From positions 1-52,952 of the forward strand of contig NZ_JRFU01000054.1 in NCBI RefSeq assembly GCF_003122485.1: 52,952 nt of DNA, given 5' to 3'. The position numbers were made by a program, and so were the translations under genes. Positions 19,836 to 27,671 of the stretch are shown in pieces (position 1 is the stretch's first letter; the number at the start of each line of letters is the position of its first letter). This DNA comes from Eubacterium ramulus (GTDB lineage: Bacteria; Bacillota; Clostridia; Lachnospirales; Lachnospiraceae). The notes beneath the pieces were generated by a model. The model did not search any database, had not been told where the DNA came from, and saw only the letters and a list, made by a program, of their open reading frames with translations.

Positions 19836-20843
19836 ATGAAAAATAAAAAACGATTGGCGAAGCTGATTTTTGTGGCGATACTGCTTCTGATCATCTGGTA
19901 TACATTTAAGGATTCCGCAGGGGATATTGTTGCACAGCTTCAGAAAACATCTTTTGCGGTGCTGGTGGCGATTATGGCTGCAACCGTGATCTATCATTTA
20001 TTTGAGGCATGGATCACCTATTCACTGGCGCGCAGATATAATCCAAAATTCAAGTTCCGGGAAGCCGTTTACTGTGCTTTTAACTGTTCCTTTTACCGTT
20101 TATCTACACTGGGAAGCGGCTCCGGTGTGGCAGCAATCGTGTATCTGGGAAAAAAAGGTGTTGGCTATTCGGAGGCAACCGGACTTTATATGATTCAGTA
20201 CATGGTGCACAAAGTCAGTGTGGCACTGTTCAGCGGACTTTTATTTATCTTGAACTGGAAAGTAATGTCTGTGAATTATAGAGAATATGGCGTGTATCTG
20301 GGGCTTGCATATGTGTTGACCGCGATTATCAGTATCGCATTGATTATTTTTGCGGTATCGGCGAAATCTCATCAGCTGATCTTGTGGATTGTGCGTAAGT
20401 TTAATAAAAGCGGAAAACTGACTCCGGCATTGAAAAAACTGGAAGAAAGCTGTGATATCATGGAAAAATCAACATCCCGCTTGTTGAAGGATGTACCATC
20501 GCTGATTTCTATGGTGTTGAAAAATATGGCAAAACTGTGCTTCTGGTATTGTATTCCGTTTTTGATCCTGTTTGGAACAAATGAAATTTCAATATTGGAT
20601 TCTTTGTCAATTACATCGCTGTCTGTTATGTCGGCAGCGGTAATTCCGACACCGGCAGGGGTTGGAGCGGTAGAACTGATTATGACGAACCTTTTTGCCG
20701 TATTAGTTGGTGTGCATAAAGCTGGTGCGATCACGGTTCTTTACCGTGTGGCAACCTTTATTTTCCCCTTTGTAGTGGGCGGTGTGCTGATTCTGATCAG
20801 TAAACTTGTGGTTACAGTTCACTCATCACATGGATTCAGGTAA
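19836..20843 (+). CDS. Lysylphosphatidylglycerol-synthase-type transmembrane protein (YbhN/UPF0104)
   Basis: A 335-residue membrane protein with about eight hydrophobic segments. It has the family motifs STLGSGSGVAAIVYLGKKGV (after segment 3) and PTPAGVGAVELIMTNLF near the C-terminus. This is the integral membrane half of MprF/aminoacyl-PG synthases, without the acyltransferase domain, so it is more likely a lipid flippase-like protein than a synthase. The start at 19836 has AAGGAG 11 bases upstream; an ATG at 19815 has no good RBS. It is probably co-transcribed with the dehydrogenase. A hairpin overlaps its stop codon. Confidence 0.78.
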   Translation: MKNKKRLAKLIFVAILLLIIWYTFKDSAGDIVAQLQKTSFAVLVAIMAATVIYHLFEAWITYSLARRYNPKFKFREAVYCAFNCSFYRLSTLGSGSGVAAIVYLGKKGVGYSEATGLYMIQYMVHKVSVALFSGLLFILNWKVMSVNYREYGVYLGLAYVLTAIISIALIIFAVSAKSHQLILWIVRKFNKSGKLTPALKKLEESCDIMEKSTSRLLKDVPSLISMVLKNMAKLCFWYCIPFLILFGTNEISILDSLSITSLSVMSAAVIPTPAGVGAVELIMTNLFAVLVGVHKAGAITVLYRVATFIFPFVVGGVLILISKLVVTVHSSHGFR

Positions 20844-20871
20844 TGATCATGCTTGCATGAGGAATTACCTG
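20837..20871 (+). terminator. Hairpin overlapping the stop codon of the membrane-protein gene
   Basis: CAGGTAAT (20837-20844) pairs with ATTACCTG (20864-20871), enclosing CATGC-tt-GCATG. The TAA stop is inside the left arm. There is no T-run, so it may stabilise the mRNA end or be a weak terminator. Confidence 0.4.
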
Positions 20872-20889
20872 GATGCATAGTGATGAAGG

Positions 20890-20963
20890 GAGCGCCTTTT
20901 TGTGAGCAAAAACAGTAGCAAAGCTACGGAGAAGCCCGAAAGGGCGTTTTGCGAATGGCGCGT
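20890..20963 (+). ncRNA. Branched structured intergenic element (candidate RNA or repeat)
   Basis: Nested pairing: GCGCC (20892-20896) with GGCGC (20957-20961); GCAAAAAC (20906-20913) with GTTTTGC (20946-20952); and inside these two hairpins, GTAGC-aaa-GCTAC (20915-20927) and GCCC-gaaa-GGGC (20934-20945, GNRA loop). It is a compact four-helix, three-way-junction shape. No ORF is present. The family is not recognised; it resembles dispersed Lachnospiraceae intergenic repeats (recollection, unverified). Confidence 0.45.
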
Positions 20964-21062
20964 GTGAACTGTAACAACCTGTGTATTGGCAGAAATAAGT
21001 AAAAAATTAGCTATTGCATTTGAAAAAAGTATGTGCTATCATATGTGCAGAAAAAGCAAAGA

Positions 21063-21215
21063 AATCTTCAGGGCAGGGTGAACTGAACCGAATGCAATTC
21101 GAAGCAGAGAGTCCCGACCGGCGGTATAGCCCGCGAGCGTGAAAGCGTTGATTTGGTGATTCTGGTAAGCAGAAGATTCCAAAGCCGACAGTATAGTCTG
21201 GATGAAAGAAGAACA
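21063..21215 (+). ncRNA. FMN riboswitch (RFN element)
   Basis: Canonical RFN blocks occur in order: TCTTCAGGGCAGGGTG, then CCCGACCGGCGGTATAGCCC, GCGAGC, GATTTGGTGATTCTGG, TTCCAAAGCCGACAGTATAG and TCTGGATGAAAGAAGA. It binds FMN and represses the downstream rib operon. An intrinsic terminator at 21285-21320 is the expression platform. Confidence 0.97.
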
Positions 21216-21284
21216 AGCGAAAATAAATACTTAAATGAGACAGAAAAACAAATGTTTTGAAGTCCATTTAACAAAAAAGATTTT

Positions 21285-21320
21285 CACTCCCTGAGATTTA
21301 TTTCTCAGGGATTTTCTTTT
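21285..21320 (+). terminator. Riboswitch-controlled terminator
   Basis: TCCCTGAGA (21288-21296) pairs with TCTCAGGGA (21303-21311), followed by TTTTCTTTT. It lies about 70 bases after the FMN aptamer, as expected for transcriptional control of rib operons. Confidence 0.88.
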
Positions 21321-21468
21321 ACCATAAATTTTTGATCTGAAAAATTTTCGGAGCCGGGATGTGAATGTTACATAAAACTAACAAGAGCATCAGGCGATGA
21401 AACACAGACACATCAGGCAACGCAAAAATTTATGGAAGCAGAAAATCCCTGGAAGATTGAAGGGAGTG
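21285..21468 (+). repeat. Long interrupted inverted repeat in the ribD leader
   Basis: Three collinear nested complementary blocks: CACTCCCT (21285-21292) with AGGGAGTG (21461-21468); CAGGGATTTTCT (21306-21317) with AGAAAATCCCTG (21440-21451); CCATAAATTTTTG (21322-21334) with CAAAAATTTATGG (21423-21435). All are perfect. The 3' outer block is the ribD ribosome binding site, and the 5' outer blocks overlap the terminator arms. Confidence 0.75.
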
Positions 21469-21475
21469 TTTTTTT

Positions 21476-22579
21476 ATGCCGGAAAAAGAAGAATATATGA
21501 AACGGGCGTTGGAACTGGCGCGAAAGGGAGAAGGTCATACATCACCGAATCCGATGGTTGGCTGCGTGGTAGTTAAAGACGGACGGATCATCAGTGAGGG
21601 GTATCACGAGAAATATGGAGAGTTTCATGCGGAGCGAAATGCATTGACCCGCTGTACAGAAGATACCACAGGAGCTGATTTGTATGTGACATTGGAGCCG
21701 TGTTGTCATCAGGGAAAAACCCCACCGTGTACGGACATTATCATTGAAAAAAAAATCGCCCGGGTTTTTGTGGGAAGTATGGATTCTAACCCACTGGTGG
21801 CAGGTAAAGGTGTACAGATCCTGCGGGATCATGGCATTTATGTAGAGACCGGAATTCTGGAAGAGGAATGCCTGAAGTTAAACGAAGTATTTTATCATTA
21901 CATCACGACAAAGACACCGTTTGTGGTTATGAAATATGCCATGACTCTGGACGGAAAAATCGCCTGTGCCACCGGAGATTCCAGATGGGTGACCGGAGAG
22001 ACGGCCAGAGCGCAGGTGCATCGGATGAGGGGACGCTACCGGGGCATCATGGTAGGAATCGGAACGGTGTTGGCAGATGATCCGATGTTGAACTGCCGCG
22101 TGGAAGGCGGTGTGGATCCGGTGAGAATCATTTGCGATTCCAACCTTCACATTCCACTGGCAAGTCAGATCGTAAAAACTGCATCAGAAATTGAGACGAT
22201 CGTTGCCTGCAGTCAGGAAGCGTTAGAAGCAGAGCGAAAGCAGGAGAAAATCAGGAAGTTAAAAGAGGCAGGCATTCAGCTGATCGGCACGGAAGGTGCA
22301 CACGGAGTCAATCTGGTGGAATTGATGAAAAAACTTGGTGAGCAGAACATTGACAGTATTTTACTGGAAGGCGGTGGAACGTTAAATGCTTCTGCACTGG
22401 AAGATGGTATCGTAAATAAAGTATATGCTTACATTGCAGGAAAGCTCATCGGCGGCATGGATGCACGCTCTCCGGTAGAGGGAATGGGAATCGACCGAAT
22501 GGCAGATGCGATCACATTGAAAAATATGGAGATTGAACGTCTGGGCGATGACTTCTGCATTGTTGGCTATGTCAAATAA
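21476..22579 (+). CDS. ribD: Bifunctional diaminohydroxyphosphoribosylaminopyrimidine deaminase / 5-amino-6-(5-phosphoribosylamino)uracil reductase
   Basis: A 367-residue enzyme of riboflavin synthesis catalysing the deamination and reduction after GTP cyclohydrolase II. The N-terminal zinc deaminase has FHAERNAL (HAE) and PCCHQGKTPPCTD. The C-terminal reductase begins near residue 145 (TPFVVMKYAMTLDGKIA) and has SRWVTGETARAQVHRMR and LLEGGGTLNASAL. The length is typical. The first gene after the FMN riboswitch. Its RBS AGGGAGTG lies inside a potential long-range helix and is followed by eight T before the ATG. Confidence 0.96.
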   Translation: MPEKEEYMKRALELARKGEGHTSPNPMVGCVVVKDGRIISEGYHEKYGEFHAERNALTRCTEDTTGADLYVTLEPCCHQGKTPPCTDIIIEKKIARVFVGSMDSNPLVAGKGVQILRDHGIYVETGILEEECLKLNEVFYHYITTKTPFVVMKYAMTLDGKIACATGDSRWVTGETARAQVHRMRGRYRGIMVGIGTVLADDPMLNCRVEGGVDPVRIICDSNLHIPLASQIVKTASEIETIVACSQEALEAERKQEKIRKLKEAGIQLIGTEGAHGVNLVELMKKLGEQNIDSILLEGGGTLNASALEDGIVNKVYAYIAGKLIGGMDARSPVEGMGIDRMADAITLKNMEIERLGDDFCIVGYVK

Positions 22580-22725
22580 CGATGCAAAAAACGAAGATAA
22601 AGTGAAAAGAATTTCTTGAACAAAGAATACTTGCTACATAGTGTTCAGGAAGAGTAATAAGACAACAATACCTGAACAGTAATTGATATAAAATTAAAAG
22701 TTAACTTGAAAAGAGGCGATCATAC
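22580..22725 (+). other. ribD-ribE intergenic stretch with a hairpin
   Basis: A gap of 146 bases in an operon is long. TGTTCAGG (22640-22647) can pair with CCTGAACA (about 22671-22678) around a 23-base loop. There is no T-run and no promoter consensus, so it is more likely an mRNA processing or stability structure than a terminator. Confidence 0.35.
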
Positions 22726-23382
22726 ATGTTTACAGGATTAATTGAAGAAGTGGGAACCATTCAGAATGTACGACGTGGCGCCCGGTCCTGTGTACTGACC
22801 ATCGGATGCAAAAAAGTGCTGGAAGGCAGTCAGATCGGAGACAGCATTGCAGTCAACGGTGTGTGCCTGACAGTGACGAGCATGGGCGGCAGTTATTATA
22901 CCGCAGATGTTATGGCAGAGACAATGAACCGAAGTTCTCTGAGGCAGTTAAGTACTGGGGCAAGCGTAAATCTGGAGCGGGCGATGCCGGCAAACGGCAG
23001 ATTTGGCGGTCATATCGTATCGGGACATATCGATGGCACCGGAACGGTGCAGAGCATTGAACCGGATGACAACGCAATCTGGTACACCATCGCAGCAAAG
23101 CCGAACCTGCTTCGCTATATCGTAGAAAAAGGTTCCATTACAATCGATGGTATCAGCCTGACCGTGGCTTATGTGGATGAACATTGTTTTAAAGTGTCCA
23201 TCATCCCACATACACAGCAGGTAACCGCTTTGCATGACAGAGGCGTTGGCGACATCGTCAATCTGGAATGCGATATTATTGGAAAATATGTGGAAAAACT
23301 GTTGCAGCCGGCAGCGGGAGAAGAAGAAACAAAAAAAGAAATCGGAATCACCGAAGACTTTTTAAAAAAATATGGATTCTAA
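22726..23382 (+). CDS. ribE: Riboflavin synthase, alpha subunit
   Basis: A 218-residue enzyme that dismutates two 6,7-dimethyl-8-ribityllumazine molecules to riboflavin. It has two lumazine-binding barrels: MFTGLIEEVGTI with SIAVNGVCLTV (residues 1-95), and GHIVSGHIDGTG with GSITIDGISLTVAYV (97-195). The C-terminal extension past ~200 is acidic/basic and typical. Second gene of the FMN-controlled rib operon; it works as a trimer next to the RibH capsid. Confidence 0.95.
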   Translation: MFTGLIEEVGTIQNVRRGARSCVLTIGCKKVLEGSQIGDSIAVNGVCLTVTSMGGSYYTADVMAETMNRSSLRQLSTGASVNLERAMPANGRFGGHIVSGHIDGTGTVQSIEPDDNAIWYTIAAKPNLLRYIVEKGSITIDGISLTVAYVDEHCFKVSIIPHTQQVTALHDRGVGDIVNLECDIIGKYVEKLLQPAAGEEETKKEIGITEDFLKKYGF

Positions 23383-23491
23383 ATTTACAGGAATCAGAAA
23401 TGCGATAAACAAGTAAATTGAAAAACAGATGATAGAAAAGTAATTAAAACTTAAATGAATGAAAGTTAAGGGAAACTTGGAGGATAAAAAA

Positions 23492-24697
23492 ATGGCAAAA
23501 GAAATTGGAACAGTAGAAGAAGCATTACAGGATTTGAGAGACGGAAAAGTAATTTTAGTAATTGATGATCCGGAAAGAGAAAATGAAGGTGATCTGATCT
23601 GTGCGGCAGAGTTTGCAACACAGGAAAATGTAAACTTTATGGCATGCGAAGCAAAAGGTTTGATCTGTATGCCGATGAGCGGTGAGCTTTGCGATAAACT
23701 GGGACTGGATCAGATGGTAAGTGTGAATACAGATAATCATTGTACTGCATTTACCGTATCCATCGATCATGTAGACACCACAACCGGCATTTCCGCAGCA
23801 GAGCGTTCCTACACTGCATTGAAATGTGTGGAAGACGATGCAAGACCGGCAGACTTCCGCAGACCGGGTCATATGTTCCCACTGCGTGCAAAAGACGGCG
23901 GCGTACTGGTGCGTGACGGCCATACAGAGGCAACCGTTGATCTGGCAAAACTGGCAGGCTTAAAACCGTGTGGACTTTGCTGTGAGATCATGCGCGAGGA
24001 CGGAACCATGATGCGTACCACAGAGCTGTTGCAGTTTGCAGAAAAACATGATCTGACCGTTATCACAATTACCGATATCATTGAGTATCGTCTTAAAAAT
24101 GAGAGTCTGATCCGCCGCGAAGCAGATGCAAAACTCCCGACAAAATATGGTAACTTTGAGATTTATGGATATGAAAATATTTTAAACGGAGATCATCACG
24201 TAGCACTTGTTATGGGCGATGTGGCAGATGGTGAGCCGGTACTTTGCCGTGTACATTCCGAGTGCCTGACCGGAGATGTGTTTGGTTCCAGCCGCTGCGA
24301 CTGTGGAGAACAGTTAGATGCAGCAATGAAAGCCATTGCAAAAGAAGGTAGAGGCGTATTGTTATATCTTCGCCAGGAAGGTCGTGGCATTGGTCTCATC
24401 AATAAATTAAAAGCATACGAGCTGCAGGAGCAGGGGTATGATACCGTAGAAGCAAATATCAAACTTGGTTTCCCGGCTGATATGCGTGAGTACGGAGTGG
24501 GCGCACAGATCCTGCGTGATATCGGAGCAAAACGCCTGCGTCTGCTGACAAACAACCCAACCAAGATCACAGGACTTGCAGGATATGGCATCACCATTGA
24601 GGAGCGCGTACCGATCCAGATCAAAGCACAGAAATTTGACTATTTTTACCTGAAAACCAAACAGGAAAAAATGGATCATATGACAAACTATGAATAA
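23492..24697 (+). CDS. ribBA: Bifunctional 3,4-dihydroxy-2-butanone-4-phosphate synthase / GTP cyclohydrolase II
   Basis: A 401-residue fusion that makes both precursors of lumazine. The N-terminal DHBP synthase (1-200) has [16 protein letters not shown] and [15 protein letters not shown]. The C-terminal GTP cyclohydrolase II (205-395) has [23 protein letters not shown] with the zinc cysteines, and [10 protein letters not shown]. The start at 23492 is chosen because GGAGG lies about 9 bases before it; an upstream in-frame ATG at 23459 would add 11 untypical residues. Third gene of the rib operon. Confidence 0.96.
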   Translation: MAKEIGTVEEALQDLRDGKVILVIDDPERENEGDLICAAEFATQENVNFMACEAKGLICMPMSGELCDKLGLDQMVSVNTDNHCTAFTVSIDHVDTTTGISAAERSYTALKCVEDDARPADFRRPGHMFPLRAKDGGVLVRDGHTEATVDLAKLAGLKPCGLCCEIMREDGTMMRTTELLQFAEKHDLTVITITDIIEYRLKNESLIRREADAKLPTKYGNFEIYGYENILNGDHHVALVMGDVADGEPVLCRVHSECLTGDVFGSSRCDCGEQLDAAMKAIAKEGRGVLLYLRQEGRGIGLINKLKAYELQEQGYDTVEANIKLGFPADMREYGVGAQILRDIGAKRLRLLTNNPTKITGLAGYGITIEERVPIQIKAQKFDYFYLKTKQEKMDHMTNYE

Positions 24698-24836
24698 AAT
24701 ACAACCGGTAAAATGCAGGAGCATTCTTGAATGTTTGGAGAGATTTTGTAAAGTAAATACAGAGTGATAAAAGAAGTAGAAATATAAAGTAAAAATTAGA
24801 AATAAACGTAATAATTCAAATCAGGAGGATAAGAAA

Positions 24837-25298
24837 ATGAGAGTTTTAGAAGGAAATGTAGTAGCAGAGGGAATTAAAATCGGTATTGTAGCAGCACGTT
24901 TTAACGAGTTTATCGTATCAAAACTGGTTGGCGGCGCACAGGACGCTTGTGTACGTCACGGTGTAAAAGATGAGGACATTGATCTGGCATGGGTTCCGGG
25001 TGCATTTGAGATCCCGATCGTTGCAAAGAAAATGGCAGCTTCCGGAAAATACGATGCAGTACTTTGTTTAGGAGCAGTTATCAAAGGTTCCACAAGCCAC
25101 TATGATTATGTGTGCGCTGAGGTCAGCAAAGGAACTGCTATGGTTGGCCTTGAGACAGGTGTACCGACACTGTTTGGTGTATTGACAACTGACAACATTG
25201 AGCAGGCGATCGAGCGTGCAGGTACAAAAGCAGGAAACAAAGGCTATGATGTTGCTTGCTCCGCAATCGAGATGGTAAATCTGATGAAAAACATCTAA
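24837..25298 (+). CDS. ribH: 6,7-dimethyl-8-ribityllumazine synthase
   Basis: A 153-residue enzyme condensing 5-amino-6-ribitylaminouracil with dihydroxybutanone phosphate. Signature parts: [36 protein letters not shown], and [15 protein letters not shown] with the catalytic His. The length fits the icosahedral 60-mer type. AGGAGG precedes the ATG. Last gene of the operon; a terminator follows at 25318. Confidence 0.96.
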   Translation: MRVLEGNVVAEGIKIGIVAARFNEFIVSKLVGGAQDACVRHGVKDEDIDLAWVPGAFEIPIVAKKMAASGKYDAVLCLGAVIKGSTSHYDYVCAEVSKGTAMVGLETGVPTLFGVLTTDNIEQAIERAGTKAGNKGYDVACSAIEMVNLMKNI

Positions 25299-25317
25299 TA
25301 AAAGAGTAAAAAAAAAC

Positions 25318-25364
25318 AAGAGCAAAAGGACTATTTATAAAAAACAAGTCTTTTTGCTCTTTTG
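25318..25364 (+). terminator. Terminator of the rib operon
   Basis: AAGAGCAAAAGGACT (25318-25332) pairs with AGTCTTTTTGCTCTT (25347-25361), and T-rich sequence follows. Confidence 0.85.
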
Positions 25365-25380
25365 CTTTATCATTAGAGAA

Positions 25381-25560
25381 GCATGTATATACATGCGGCA
25401 CGCAGTGCAGTGTGGCGCAAAAAATTTACAAATATCACGATGTAAATTGAGAACTTCTGCATTTTTCCTCAAGGAGCGATTGTTAGCGACTGAGGCAAAA
25501 TGCAGAAGTTCGTATCAAAACATAATATCGTAAATTTTAAGCCACACAAATAAGCCACAC
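25381..25560. repeat. Long palindromic intergenic element (MITE/REP-like)
   Basis: A perfect 16-base palindrome GCATGTATATACATGC (25381-25396) is followed by a 138-base imperfect inverted repeat. Arms: GTGTGGC (25410) with GCCACAC (25541-25547); a matching AAATTTAC/GTAAATTT block; GAACTTCTGCATTTT (25451-25465) with AAAATGCAGAAGTTC (25497-25511); and CCTCA with TGAGG around a 19-base centre. It lies between the convergent ribH and murG genes. Confidence 0.65.
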
Positions 25561-25570
25561 CAAACAAGAT

Positions 25571-26638
25571 CTAATGTTTCCGAAGTTTTTCAATCAAATC
25601 TGTGATCGTTGTAACCGCATCCATCTGATCACTGCTTTCCATTGCATGAATATAATCCTTGCGTTTTTCCCATACAGTATGAATCGCATCAGTCAGTGTC
25701 TGATCAGACAACGCTTCTTCTTCGATCACATAGCTGAATCCCTGTTTTTCAAAAGAATTTGCATTCAGAATCTGATCGCCACGACTTGCATTTTTGGATA
25801 ACGGAACCAGAATATTTGGTTTACGTAATGCCAGCAATTCGCAGATAGAGTTAGCACCTGCACGGGAGATTACAAGTTCTGCAACGGCAAACATATCTGC
25901 CAGCTCTTTGTTTGCATATTCATATTGTACATAACTGGCTGTGTTATTCAGGGAAGCATCCAGATTTCCTTTTCCACACAGATGGATCACCTGATAATTT
26001 TTCAGCAGTTCCGGAAGAATACTGCGGACAGTATCGTTAATGACTTTGGAACCGGAACTTCCGCCAACTACAAGAATGACCGGTTTTTCACTGTTGAGAC
26101 CAGTGTATGTATAAGCAGCTTCTTTGCTTCCGTGAAGTAGCTCTGCACGAATCGGAGAACCGGACAATACAGCTTTTCCTTCCGGCAGATGTGGAATTGT
26201 TTCCGGGAAGTTACAGCATACACGGCTTGCTGCCGGGATCGCGATACGGTTGGCAAGTCCCGGAGTAATATCAGATTCATGGATGATCGTCGGCACTTTG
26301 GCATGTTTTGCTGCCAGAACCACCGGAACACTGACAAATCCGCCTTTGGAGAATACAATATCCGGTTTTAATTTGCGCATCAGAGCTCTTGCCTGAAAAT
26401 ATCCCTTCATTACTTTAAATGGATCAGAGAAGTTTTTCGGATCAAAATAACGGCGCAGTTTTCCGGAAGAAATGCCGTAATACGGGATATTCTGCTGTTC
26501 GATCAGTCCTTTTTCCATGCCTGCATAAGAACCGATGTAGGAAATGTCATAACCCAGTTCTTTCAGGCGCGGAAGAAGCGCAATATTTGGTGTAACATGT
26601 CCGGCAGTACCACCGCCGGTGAGAATGATTTTTTTCAT
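25571..26638 (-). CDS. murG: UDP-GlcNAc:undecaprenyl-PP-MurNAc-pentapeptide GlcNAc transferase
   Basis: A 355-residue GT28 glycosyltransferase making lipid II from lipid I on the inner face of the membrane. The N-terminal GGGTAGHVTPNIALLPRL loop binds the lipid-linked acceptor. The C-terminal nucleotide-binding half has VVGGSSGSKVINDTV and LVISRAGANSICELLALRKPNILVPL. It is a lone gene on the minus strand, outside any dcw cluster. A promoter fits at 26712-26684 (minus). Confidence 0.94.
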   Translation of the reverse strand: MKKIILTGGGTAGHVTPNIALLPRLKELGYDISYIGSYAGMEKGLIEQQNIPYYGISSGKLRRYFDPKNFSDPFKVMKGYFQARALMRKLKPDIVFSKGGFVSVPVVLAAKHAKVPTIIHESDITPGLANRIAIPAASRVCCNFPETIPHLPEGKAVLSGSPIRAELLHGSKEAAYTYTGLNSEKPVILVVGGSSGSKVINDTVRSILPELLKNYQVIHLCGKGNLDASLNNTASYVQYEYANKELADMFAVAELVISRAGANSICELLALRKPNILVPLSKNASRGDQILNANSFEKQGFSYVIEEEALSDQTLTDAIHTVWEKRKDYIHAMESSDQMDAVTTITDLIEKLRKH

Positions 26639-26683
26639 ATGATGAATCCTTTCTGTTTCAGATATCTGACTTCATTTCTTACA

Positions 26684-26712
26684 AATATACACCTATTCCC
26701 ATGGGGTGACAA
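26684..26712 (-). promoter_or_regulatory. murG promoter
   Basis: On the minus strand TTGTCA (26712-26707), 17 bases, then TATATT (26689-26684). The leader to the ATG is about 40 bases. Confidence 0.55.
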
Positions 26713-26740
26713 GTATTTCTCTTCGTCAAAAAAGGGATTC

Positions 26741-26778
26741 AACACTTACAGAATTGAGCCGCCATTTCTGTAAGTGTT
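26741..26778. repeat. 13-bp perfect palindrome upstream of murG
   Basis: AACACTTACAGAA (26741-26753) is the exact complement of TTCTGTAAGTGTT (26766-26778), with a 12-base centre. It lies about 30 bases upstream of the murG -35 box. It could be an operator or a remnant of a small mobile repeat. Confidence 0.5.
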
Positions 26779-26900
26779 CAGTAATAGCAGATTTTCTTAG
26801 AAGGAGAGAATTTTCTGTTTCAGAATCATCTCTACGAGTTGATTAACTTCCGGTTTTTGATGAAAATTGATCAGTTAAGTATTAAAAACTGGAAAAATAT

Positions 26901-27003
26901 TATAATAGGAAGAAACAGGTCGAAACTTGCGGCGAAAAGAGCCGCAAAGCCCCTTTTCTAAAGTGTATGTTTTTGTTACACTTGCTATGTAACAAAAATG
27001 TCA
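26901..27003 (+). ncRNA. Candidate riboswitch-like leader (GEMM/c-di-GMP-I-like core)
   Basis: A TATAAT at 26901-26906 would start transcription just before a structured leader: hairpin TTGCGGC-gaaaaga-GCCGCAA (about 26929-26949), then AGCC, CTAAA, hairpin AAGTGTA/TACACTT, and GCTATGTAAC. The order (GCAAAGCC, CTAA, GCTA, GTAAC) recalls the GEMM-I aptamer, but the 5' GGCAAA segment is not convincing. The 3' arm can pair alternatively, TTTTTGTTAC with GTAACAAAAA, which would be a switch. Family assignment is uncertain. Confidence 0.35.
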
Positions 27004-27036
27004 TGAACAGGATCCATGACGGGAAGGAGGCGTGAA

Positions 27037-27357
27037 ATGGATCGACTGATTCATTTTGCAGAAATGATATATACACAGCATACGACAGAGCTGATTCTGG
27101 GTATTCTGGGGTGTATTGTAGTACTGATGATAATCAATCTGGCAGGGGTGCGTCGATGCAGAAAACAGATCATCCGTCTGACGGAAAAATCAAAAGATGT
27201 AATGAAAATTGCCATGAGTCAGAGAGCAACAGACAGTGGCAGAGATCGTGAAAAATACATAAGAAAAGAACCGGAAACAAGTGCAAAAAGAGGACATGCT
27301 GTAACAAAGTCAGAGGAAGAATTATTTGGCAGTGTCATACAGGAAATGTTTCCGTAA
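27037..27357 (+). CDS. Small single-pass membrane protein of unknown function
   Basis: A 106-residue protein. A hydrophobic segment (ELILGILGCIVVLMIINLAGV) at residues ~18-38 is followed by a basic, charged cytosolic tail (RRCRKQIIRLTEKSKDVMK, then DREKYIRKEPETSAKRG). No known domain is recognised. The start at 27037 is set by AAGGAGG nine bases upstream; an earlier ATG at 27016 lacks one. It lies between the candidate riboswitch leader and the SleB-type gene, so it may act in the cell envelope (inference). Confidence 0.65.
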   Translation: MDRLIHFAEMIYTQHTTELILGILGCIVVLMIINLAGVRRCRKQIIRLTEKSKDVMKIAMSQRATDSGRDREKYIRKEPETSAKRGHAVTKSEEELFGSVIQEMFP

Positions 27358-27377
27358 ATGATGTAATAAATTGCATT

Positions 27378-27450
27378 TTGAAAAAGATGATGGAATCCCA
27401 AAAAAGTGCACAAAAATGTGCAATTTGGTATAAAAATCATCTTTTTTCAA
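27378..27450 (+). terminator. Long-stem hairpin after the small membrane-protein gene
   Basis: TTGAAAAAGATGAT (27378-27391) pairs with ATCATCTTTTTTCAA (27436-27450), with one unpaired T. Its U-rich 3' arm could serve as terminator. The loop contains one copy of the AAAAAGTGCACAAAAA repeat. Confidence 0.5.
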
Positions 27451-27489
27451 GGAAAAAATGGGTAAAAAGTGCACAAAAAGTGAAAAATA
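27401..27489 (+). promoter_or_regulatory. Two exact 16-bp direct repeats, probable operators of the SleB-type gene
   Basis: AAAAAGTGCACAAAAA occurs at 27401-27416 and 27474-27489, 73 bases apart (about seven helical turns). The core GTGCAC is a palindrome. The second copy ends three bases before the -35 box at 27493, so bound protein could touch RNA polymerase. Confidence 0.55.
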
Positions 27490-27492
27490 GGG

Positions 27493-27521
27493 TTGACATC
27501 CTGAAAATGAGTTGTTATAAT
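27493..27521 (+). promoter_or_regulatory. Promoter of the SleB-type gene
   Basis: Consensus TTGACA (27493-27498), 17-base spacer, TATAAT (27516-27521). A leader of about 140 AT-rich bases follows, with TGTAACA repeated twice near its 5' end. Confidence 0.85.
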
Positions 27522-27671
27522 GCGTGCAACGTTTGTGTAACAATTCTGTAACAAATTTAACAGAAATGCATAATTAGTAATTGGAATTGTAATACTAACA
27601 CAAAACAAATTATAAAATCAATTAACAAATTTTTACGGGCAATTTTGTAAAGGTTTGAATCAGGAGGTCAA

